Of a stretch of DNA of 5,042 bases, positions 1-4,643 are shown piece by piece; position 1 is the first letter of the stretch; every line of letters starts with the position of its first letter. This DNA comes from Candidatus Dojkabacteria bacterium (GTDB lineage Bacteria > Patescibacteriota > Dojkabacteria > SC72): positions 1-5,042 of the forward strand of contig JAAZAL010000068.1 of assembly GCA_012514355.1 (NCBI GenBank). Reading direction: 5' to 3'. A program made the position numbers and the translations under genes. Below the pieces are notes generated by a model. The model had not been told where the DNA came from. It did no database searches and saw only the letters and a program-made list of their open reading frames with translations.

Positions 1-51
1 ATGATTAATGGTAAAGTGGTAATGGTACTAGATAATCCAGAAATGAATTAA
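1..51 (+). CDS. C-terminal end of an unidentified protein (partial)
   Basis: Frame 1 is open from the first base to a TAA at 49-51 and encodes INGKVVMVLDNPEMN after an initial Met codon. That Met is probably internal, because 17 codons ending exactly against the neighbouring gene look like the tail of a longer gene entering from the left. No family can be assigned from so short a tail. It is convergent with nrdG, whose stop codon occupies 52-54, so the two stop codons abut with no spacer and no hairpin terminator is visible between them. A chance short ORF is possible. Confidence 0.5.
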   Translation: MINGKVVMVLDNPEMN

Positions 52-744
52 CTATCTTATTTCAACATCCTTTACATATTTATCCATCACCTTCTTTATT
101 TGAATTAACTCCTCTTCTGTAAATGAGTTTGAAAAGTTTAAAGAGGCATCGATTGTTTTCCCAGGTCGAAAGTTTTGAATATAGTATCGTTTAGCCCCCT
201 TAATTAATTTACCAATCCCTTCTGCAGATTTTAAAGTATGTATACCTTTAACATAGGTTGTTCTAAATTCATAATCTTTTGCCTTCTCCATTATTAATTT
301 TATACTGTTTTGTATTTCAGAGTAGGGAATAGAATTAATTAGATTCTGTTTGTAAAGCTCTTCTTCATATTTAACATCCATTGCCCAGTAATCAACAATA
401 TCTAAATCAAGAATTTTTTTAACATCATCTGACCTTGTACCATTTGTATCTAGTTTAACTAGATAACCCAATCTCTTAACCTTTTTAATAAAAGGTATTA
501 GATCAGGTTGAAGGGTTGGCTCTCCACCAGTAATAGCTAATGCATCTAAAAGGCCTTTTCGCTCCTTTAAAAAAGAAATTACAGTTTCTTCTTCGAAAAT
601 ATTTTTCTTCAAACATTTCTGAATAACTAATTCAGGATTATGACAATACTGGCATCTTAGATTACATCCATATGTAAATATCAAAGCAGATACTTTACCA
701 GGGTAATCTAAAAGGGTAGATTTTTGAAAGCCAGTAATTATCAT
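52..744 (-). CDS. nrdG: Anaerobic ribonucleoside-triphosphate reductase activating protein (radical SAM activase)
   Basis: This 230-residue radical-SAM enzyme is predicted to use a [4Fe-4S] cluster and S-adenosylmethionine to abstract hydrogen from the conserved glycine of the class III reductase, creating the glycyl radical. The cluster motif CxxxCxxC is at Cys27, Cys31 and Cys34 (GCNLRCQYCHNP). The SAM-contacting GGEPT motif is at residues 73-77, and LDTNGT and YWAMDVK follow as in the family. The N-terminal GFQKSTLLDYPGK pattern fits the roughly 230-residue NrdG subgroup rather than the shorter E. coli type. Its ATG overlaps the stop of the small glycyl-radical ORF upstream (ATGA, 741-744), so translation is probably coupled, and its actual substrate is probably that small protein. 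No Shine-Dalgarno sequence precedes the start. It is the last gene of the operon. The family call is firm; the exact substrate is inferred from context. Confidence 0.95.
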   Translation of the reverse strand: MIITGFQKSTLLDYPGKVSALIFTYGCNLRCQYCHNPELVIQKCLKKNIFEEETVISFLKERKGLLDALAITGGEPTLQPDLIPFIKKVKRLGYLVKLDTNGTRSDDVKKILDLDIVDYWAMDVKYEEELYKQNLINSIPYSEIQNSIKLIMEKAKDYEFRTTYVKGIHTLKSAEGIGKLIKGAKRYYIQNFRPGKTIDASLNFSNSFTEEELIQIKKVMDKYVKDVEIR

Positions 745-881
745 TTAGATTGAAATGTAACCCTATCTTCATACTCTGATTGTTTCCCAGGATTCCATTG
801 TGTTATTGGTCTAATATACCCAACAACTCTTGAATATACTTCACATCTTTGTCTTGTAACCTGTTTTTCTTTCTTAGTCAT
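741..881 (-). CDS. Stand-alone glycyl-radical domain of class III ribonucleotide reductase
   Basis: A 46-residue protein carries the C-terminal loop normally fused to NrdD. The core is EVYSRVVGYIRP (residues 14-25), followed by QWNPGKQSEYEDR (28-40). Gly21 in RVVGY is the predicted radical glycine oxidised by NrdG. The large subunit upstream stops just after its zinc site and lacks this segment, so the two proteins must assemble to form the active site. I chose the ATG at 881, 19 bp after the nrdD stop. An alternative start at 929 would overlap nrdD and add 16 residues rich in Phe, Ile and Lys that look like translated AT-rich spacer. The stop overlaps the nrdG start as ATGA. The ORF is in a different frame from nrdD. 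A frameshift is less likely than a real split because both chains end and begin cleanly outside the conserved blocks. No Shine-Dalgarno sequence is apparent. Confidence 0.85.
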   Translation of the reverse strand: MTKKEKQVTRQRCEVYSRVVGYIRPITQWNPGKQSEYEDRVTFQSK

Positions 882-900
882 AGAGATAAATATATAAAAA

Positions 901-3900
901 TTAAATATTTTCTTTAAAAGGTGTACCATCTATATATCCAGACTCTGCATCACATTTTGGACAATATATATGTTCACCAGAAATATACCCATGTTTAGGA
1001 CATACACTAAAGGTAGGAGTGATTGAGAAATATGGTAGTTTATATTTAGTTGCAACTTTTTTAACAAAAGTACTAACACTATCAGAAGAAGGCATTTTTT
1101 CCCCTAGGAATACATGTAAAACAGTACCACCAGTATATTTACATTGGAAATCATCTTGAAAATCTAGTGCCTCAAAGATATCATCAGTAAAGCCTACAGG
1201 AAGTTGAGAAGAGTTTGTATAGTAGGGAGCGGAGTGTTTGATTTTACCAATATCGGAAGCAGCAATAATTTTATCTCCATATTTCTTTTTATCTGCTTTA
1301 GCAAACCTATATGTAGTGCTCTCACCAGGAGTTGCTTCCAGATTAAATAGTTGGTTTGTTTCTAATTGGTAATTCATTAATCTTTCTCTCATATGATCCA
1401 TTATTTCTAATGCAAACTTTCTTCCTTTCTTAGAGGTAATATCATTACCAATACCGTAATAATTAACCATAGCTTCACTTAAGCCCAGTATCCCAATGGT
1501 ATTAAAATGATTTTTAAAATATTCACCAAATCTATCCTTAACATCCTTAAGATAGAATTTAGAGTATGGATATAAACCTCTATCCATATACTCCTCAATT
1601 AACTTTCTTTTAATACTTAGACTCTCTTTAGCAATATCCATTAATCTGTTTAATCTTTTATAGAAATCCTTTTTATCCTTCGCTAAATACCCAATTCTAG
1701 GCATATTAATTGTTACAACACCAATACTACCTGTAAGAGGGTTTGCACCAAAGAGACCACCACCTCTCTTTCTTAACTCTCTGTTGTCCAATCTAAGTCG
1801 GCAGTTATGAGTTAAAATCCCTGTTGTCCCTACTGTAAATAAAGGTCTTCCATCCTTAACTTCAAAACAGTATGCTGTCCTGTTAGAAATTTTTTTAATA
1901 TTCTTAATCTTTACCCACAACATACCATCCTTTTTAAACCAAAAATCTCCATATTGTTTTCTATCCAATTTATAGATTAAAATAGCATAATTAGGTTCTT
2001 TTCCTAAACGATTATCTCTATCATCCTCATATATTGCTGTTGTAGTACCTAAAGTAGCTGACAACATATTAAGAGATTCAACCATTTTAGGGGAGGAAGT
2101 ATATATTCTATTTCTATTTCCTCCATCTGTTGCATAGTGACCTTCTATTACACCTAACCGAAACTCTTTGGATGTCCCAAATAATCTTGACGAATAGTGT
2201 TTATTTCTCTCTTTTCCATTAACATAATCTTTGCATATGCCAACAGCACCTTTTGAAAATATCTTTAAAGTCATTAATTTAGAATCTTTGTATTCTGTAA
2301 TCGAATTGTTGGCTCCGAAATATATAGTTGATATATCAATTAACTTCTTAGCTACATCCTTTTTTTGATCAACTGAAAGGGAAAAGACAACGGCGCTATC
2401 TCCATCAAAAGAACCATCTCCAGCAAAAGCTCCGATAAAATAACCTAGTTCTTTGTTACCACCTTGTCCTTTAAACATATTTAAAGAATATGGAAGATAC
2501 ATCTCTTGAGAAAGTTCAGAACCTAAAACTTCTTTTACAGGAGATACTTTGTCTTCTAGAACAAAGTTAAGGTGTTTAGAAGACATTTTTATGACATGAT
2601 TGTTTGAAAGAGTAACCTGTATCATTTCTTGGTTTTCGAATTTATTGAAACTTCCTTTTATATAATTACCATCGCTATAAATCTCATATTCATTTTGTTT
2701 AGAATTCCCTTCGTATATATTTCTTATTTCTGAGTATTCATAACCTCTTCCTCTTGAAGATCTAATCAACACCTTCTCATCTCCGGCTAATGGACACATA
2801 GATCTAGCATCATCAGGACTCATATCGGAATTAATAAAGTTGGAGAAGTAGGGAATACCATACTTAGCAGTCATCTCCCACAAAGGTTTAAATTTAGGAC
2901 TATCCCAATCAAAATCTTTAGTTAAGTTATATGTAGGAATAGGGTAGGAAAAAAGTCTACCCTGAGCATCACCCTCCATCATAACCTCACAGAAAGCCCT
3001 GTTAAGCATATCCATCTCTTCTTGGAAATCACCATATTTTTCTTTTTGAGGAACACCACCAATTATGACATTTTCTTTTGCTAACATACCATTAGGAGTT
3101 AAATCCATAGTAATATTGGTAAATGGTGTTTGACATCCTACCCTTGTAGGAACGTTCATATTAAAAAGGAATTCCTGCATCTTCTGTTTTACCTCTTTGT
3201 ATGAAAGTTTGTCATATCTAATAAAGGGAGCAAGAAGTGTATCAAAACTAGAAAACGCTTGTGCTCCAGCGGCCTCGTGTTGAAGTGTATAGAGGTAATT
3301 AACACACTGACCAAGCGCTGCTCCAAAATGTTTAGCAGGAGCTGAGGATATCTTCCCAGGAACACCTGTAAATCCCTTTAAAAGTAAATCCTTTAAATCC
3401 CAACCACAACAGTAAGTTGCCAACATTCCCAAATCATGAATATGAAAATCAGCATTAATATGAGCATTAGAAATATATTTTGGGTATGTAGAATACAACC
3501 AATAATTGGCTTGAACACTAGAGGAGATATGATTATTTAATCCTTGCCATGAGTATGCCATATTACTATTCTCTTTTACCCTCCAATCCTCCTCCCCAAT
3601 ATATCCCCTAACTAACTCATCGGCATCAATTAATGACTTAATATTTTTTAATTTGTTCTTTAATTTAACAAACAAATCAAGAGCAAGAGCAGTTTTCCCA
3701 TGCCCCATATCCTTCAAGGTCTCCTTAACTTCAGAAAATATCTCTTCAGATGTTATCTCTTCATCTGTAGGATATTTTATAATTAATCTTTTAACAACTT
3801 CATTTGATACAGCTTGAGCTCTTTTTCTATCATCACCTCCAACACTTTCTGCTGCTTTGAAAATTGAAGATGTAATCCTTTCTTGATCAAACTGAACAAG

Positions 3901-3960
3901 ACGATTATCTCTTTTTCTAACTTTAAAGGGCACCTTAATATTCTTTTTTGTTCTGGGCAT
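901..3960 (-). CDS. nrdD: Anaerobic ribonucleoside-triphosphate reductase large subunit, intein-containing, lacking its glycyl-radical domain
   Basis: The 1019-residue precursor of a class III ribonucleotide reductase, which reduces ribonucleoside triphosphates to deoxy forms without oxygen. An ATP-cone (about residues 11-100) should sense ATP/dATP. The catalytic barrel follows, with DFHIHDLGMLATYCCGWDL (171-189) holding the probable conserved Cys of the first active-site loop and CQTPFTNITMD at 276-286. The chain is interrupted at residues 390-719 by an intein. It resumes at Cys720 in CRLRLDNREL, where Cys720 aligns with the thiyl-radical cysteine of the family. Later family blocks are KRGGGLFGANPLTGSIGVVT (731-750), FNLEATPGE (872-880) and YTGGTVLHVFLGE (942-954). 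A zinc site CPKHGY...CPKC lies at 987-1003. The protein ends 16 residues later, without the RVxGY loop, which is encoded by the next small ORF. Removing 330 intein residues leaves 689; adding the 46-residue partner gives about 735, a normal NrdD length. The ATG lies 12 bp after the nrdR stop and has no Shine-Dalgarno sequence. Confidence 0.96.
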   Translation of the reverse strand: MPRTKKNIKVPFKVRKRDNRLVQFDQERITSSIFKAAESVGGDDRKRAQAVSNEVVKRLIIKYPTDEEITSEEIFSEVKETLKDMGHGKTALALDLFVKLKNKLKNIKSLIDADELVRGYIGEEDWRVKENSNMAYSWQGLNNHISSSVQANYWLYSTYPKYISNAHINADFHIHDLGMLATYCCGWDLKDLLLKGFTGVPGKISSAPAKHFGAALGQCVNYLYTLQHEAAGAQAFSSFDTLLAPFIRYDKLSYKEVKQKMQEFLFNMNVPTRVGCQTPFTNITMDLTPNGMLAKENVIIGGVPQKEKYGDFQEEMDMLNRAFCEVMMEGDAQGRLFSYPIPTYNLTKDFDWDSPKFKPLWEMTAKYGIPYFSNFINSDMSPDDARSMCPLAGDEKVLIRSSRGRGYEYSEIRNIYEGNSKQNEYEIYSDGNYIKGSFNKFENQEMIQVTLSNNHVIKMSSKHLNFVLEDKVSPVKEVLGSELSQEMYLPYSLNMFKGQGGNKELGYFIGAFAGDGSFDGDSAVVFSLSVDQKKDVAKKLIDISTIYFGANNSITEYKDSKLMTLKIFSKGAVGICKDYVNGKERNKHYSSRLFGTSKEFRLGVIEGHYATDGGNRNRIYTSSPKMVESLNMLSATLGTTTAIYEDDRDNRLGKEPNYAILIYKLDRKQYGDFWFKKDGMLWVKIKNIKKISNRTAYCFEVKDGRPLFTVGTTGILTHNCRLRLDNRELRKRGGGLFGANPLTGSIGVVTINMPRIGYLAKDKKDFYKRLNRLMDIAKESLSIKRKLIEEYMDRGLYPYSKFYLKDVKDRFGEYFKNHFNTIGILGLSEAMVNYYGIGNDITSKKGRKFALEIMDHMRERLMNYQLETNQLFNLEATPGESTTYRFAKADKKKYGDKIIAASDIGKIKHSAPYYTNSSQLPVGFTDDIFEALDFQDDFQCKYTGGTVLHVFLGEKMPSSDSVSTFVKKVATKYKLPYFSITPTFSVCPKHGYISGEHIYCPKCDAESGYIDGTPFKENI
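952..1002 (-). other. C-terminal zinc-binding site of NrdD
   Basis: Precursor residues 987-1003 form CPKHGYISGEHIYCPKC, with Cys987, Cys1000 and Cys1003 and either His990 or another residue as the fourth ligand. In class III reductases a structural zinc site lies just ahead of the glycyl-radical loop and positions it. Here the chain ends 16 residues after this site, which marks where the split from the separate glycyl-radical protein occurs. One canonical Cys position is His (CxxH rather than CxxC). Confidence 0.75.
1804..2793 (-). mobile_element. NrdD intein with LAGLIDADG homing-endonuclease domain
   Basis: An in-frame protein-splicing element of 330 residues (nrdD precursor residues 390-719). 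Block A is PLAGDEKVLIR at the start. Block B is VIKMSSKHLNF with His463 in an SxxH form of the usual TxxH. Block F is AYCFEV with Cys698. Block G is GILTHN followed by Cys720 as the +1 nucleophile, with the penultimate His718 and terminal Asn719 intact. Splicing here would join SMC to CRLRLD, restoring the SMCCRLRLD that I recall in uninterrupted homologues. If the intein instead starts at Cys389 it is 331 residues and the product has a single Cys. The N-terminal junction is therefore uncertain by one codon; the C-terminal junction is firm. Insertion at an essential active-site codon is typical of inteins, because imprecise loss would kill the host enzyme. Confidence 0.93.
1981..2463 (-). other. 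Homing-endonuclease domain inside the NrdD intein
   Basis: Two LAGLIDADG dodecapeptide motifs lie between the splicing halves: LGYFIGAFAGDG at precursor residues 505-516 (2413-2448) and LGVIEGHYATDG at 602-613 (2122-2157). Each keeps its acidic residue, Asp515 and Asp612, which by family knowledge bind the catalytic metal. The spacing of about 97 residues is normal for a monomeric two-motif enzyme. The reading frame is unbroken. The endonuclease is therefore probably still competent to cleave intein-less nrdD alleles and drive homing. The domain edges given are approximate, and its target would be the joined SMC/CRLRLD coding sequence. Confidence 0.8.
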
Positions 3961-3972
3961 GGCAGTATGTTT

Positions 3973-4416
3973 CTAAATTAGAGTATCAATTTCATTTTTT
4001 AAATCTTTAACTGACTTAAAATCTTTATATACTGAAGCAAATCTCATGTATGCTAAGGGATCTAAGGTTTTAAGCCAATCTAATACCATATTTCCAATCT
4101 CCACTGTAGTAACTGGGTTTGAGCTAGTCATAACTTTCCTAGTAACCGTATCGCAAAACTCATCAATTTCCCTTTCTGATATTTTCTCCATATCAATAGC
4201 TTTTTTAATTCCCTTTCTGAGCTTTTCACAATCAAAATTTTCAAATGAGCCATCTTTCTTAATAACAACAACCTCTACCTTTTCTATCCTCTCATATGTA
4301 GTAAATCTTCTTCCGCACCTTAAACACTGCCTTCTCCTTCTAGTAGAGAAATCGTCACTATTATCTCTTTTGTCTACTACCTTTGAGGCAGTACTTGAAC
4401 AGTATGGACATCTCAT
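3973..4416 (-). CDS. nrdR: Transcriptional repressor NrdR
   Basis: A 147-residue repressor of ribonucleotide reductase genes, of normal length for the family. The N-terminal zinc ribbon uses Cys3, Cys6, Cys31 and Cys34 (RCPYCSS, then QCLRCGRRFTTYER), including the Arg-rich RRRR stretch at 26-29 characteristic of the DNA-binding part. An ATP-cone follows (about 46-136, from VVVIKKDGSFENFD through DPLAYMRFASVYKDF). In the family this cone binds ATP/dATP and controls oligomeric state and DNA binding. As the first gene of the operon it should control itself together with nrdD, the radical subunit and nrdG. Four NrdR-box-like sites lie immediately upstream, the nearest separated from the ATG by a single base. 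No Shine-Dalgarno sequence precedes the start, and the upstream TACAACCCATTGTGTA is occupied by the box. Confidence 0.97.
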   Translation of the reverse strand: MRCPYCSSTASKVVDKRDNSDDFSTRRRRQCLRCGRRFTTYERIEKVEVVVIKKDGSFENFDCEKLRKGIKKAIDMEKISEREIDEFCDTVTRKVMTSSNPVTTVEIGNMVLDWLKTLDPLAYMRFASVYKDFKSVKDLKNEIDTLI

Positions 4417-4417
4417 T

Positions 4418-4433
4418 ACACAATGGGTTGTAT
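4418..4433. promoter_or_regulatory. NrdR box 1 (proximal pair)
   Basis: ACACAATGGGTTGTAT is an imperfect palindrome, ACACAA/TTGTAT around a 4-bp centre. It matches 12 of 16 positions of the NrdR-box consensus as I recall it (ACACWATATATWGTGT). It starts one base upstream of the nrdR ATG and is paired with box 2 at exactly 32 bp. GGGTTGTAT is repeated identically in box 2. Confidence 0.6.
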
Positions 4434-4449
4434 TAAGTATTCAAGGCTA

Positions 4450-4465
4450 CCCCAACGGGTTGTAT
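4450..4465. promoter_or_regulatory. NrdR box 2 (proximal pair, weak)
   Basis: CCCCAACGGGTTGTAT matches 9 of 16 consensus positions, with a good right half (TTGTAT) and a degenerate left half and centre. The main support is its spacing of exactly 32 bp from box 1 and the shared GGGTTGTAT 9-mer. NrdR operators are known to occur as pairs about three helical turns apart. Confidence 0.5.
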
Positions 4466-4505
4466 CAATCAAGGTCCTGTAGTAAGCGCAATTTGTAGTT
4501 ATGGC

Positions 4506-4521
4506 CTACAATATACAGTAT
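4506..4521. promoter_or_regulatory. NrdR box 3 (distal pair)
   Basis: CTACAATATACAGTAT matches 12 of 16 consensus positions, including the AT-rich ATATA centre, and is the most typical of the four. It lies exactly 32 bp before box 4. On the minus strand it overlaps a possible -10 element TATATT (4515-4510) for the nrd operon, which is where repression by NrdR would act. That -10 lacks a good -35, so the promoter itself is only tentative. Confidence 0.6.
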
Positions 4522-4537
4522 TTCTAAACTTGCTGAA

Positions 4538-4553
4538 GCACTACAGGTTGTAT
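4538..4553. promoter_or_regulatory. NrdR box 4 (distal pair)
   Basis: GCACTACAGGTTGTAT matches 11 of 16 consensus positions and shares GGTTGTAT with boxes 1 and 2. It is the partner of box 3 at 32 bp. Its last six bases coincide with the -35 of the candidate plus-strand promoter, so NrdR bound here could also affect the divergent gene. Confidence 0.55.
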
Positions 4554-4576
4554 TATTAACTCTATGTGTATATAAA
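4548..4576 (+). promoter_or_regulatory. Candidate sigma-70-type promoter for the divergent nucleotidyltransferase gene
   Basis: TTGTAT (4548-4553) as -35 and TATAAA (4571-4576) as -10 are separated by 17 bp. The -10 matches 5 of 6 consensus bases and the -35 only 3 of 6. A transcript from here would have a leader of about 60 nt before the ATG at 4644. AT-rich sequence makes chance matches common. Confidence 0.35.
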
Positions 4577-4643
4577 TTATATGTATTGAAATAAAGTAAA
4601 ATTCTTGATTAAATAAGGTATATAACTTTTTTATATATTTCTC

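Larger units (their letters stand above)
4417..4643. other. Divergent intergenic control region
   Basis: This 227-bp gap separates the nrdR start from the plus-strand nucleotidyltransferase start. It holds the two pairs of NrdR-like boxes (4418-4553) and a candidate plus-strand promoter. A very AT-rich stretch (about 4570-4643) shows no further gene. Two inverted repeats are visible: an 8-bp one, CCTGTAGT (4476-4483) with ACTACAGG (4540-4547), and inside it TTGTAG (4493-4498) with CTACAA (4506-4511). Both share sequence with box half-sites and are probably by-products of them. I see no tRNA, riboswitch or terminator. Confidence 0.6.

Noticed and set aside
40..60. Terminator between the convergent genes at 51/52
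   Set aside because: The stop codons abut and no GC-rich hairpin with a U-run is visible in either direction.
882..929. Upstream start at 929 for the small glycyl-radical ORF
   Set aside because: It would overlap the end of nrdD and add a hydrophobic, AT-driven peptide (KKIFNFYIFIS) unlike any part of the family. The ATG at 881 gives a compact Lys-rich N terminus just before the conserved core.
882..960. Frameshift or sequencing error splitting a single nrdD
   Set aside because: Joining the frames would need a translated AT-rich spacer between DGTPFKENI and MTKKEKQ. Both ORFs have clean boundaries outside conserved blocks, and the small ORF is coupled to nrdG. Not fully excluded without reads.
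2413..2448. Free-standing homing endonuclease gene or intron
   Set aside because: The reading frame is continuous with nrdD on both sides, and splicing blocks A, B, F and G flank the endonuclease, so it is an intein rather than an intron-encoded gene.
4046..4498. 150-codon plus-strand ORF opposite nrdR
   Set aside because: It lies antisense to a clear nrdR with all zinc-ribbon and ATP-cone residues intact. Its translation is Ser/Leu/Ile-rich with no recognisable domain, so it is a shadow of nrdR extending into the control region.
4476..4547. Inverted repeat CCTGTAGT/ACTACAGG as a riboswitch stem or terminator
   Set aside because: The stem is only 8 bp with a 56-base loop, has no U-tract, and its right arm is part of NrdR box 4. 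The repeats are better explained by operator half-sites.
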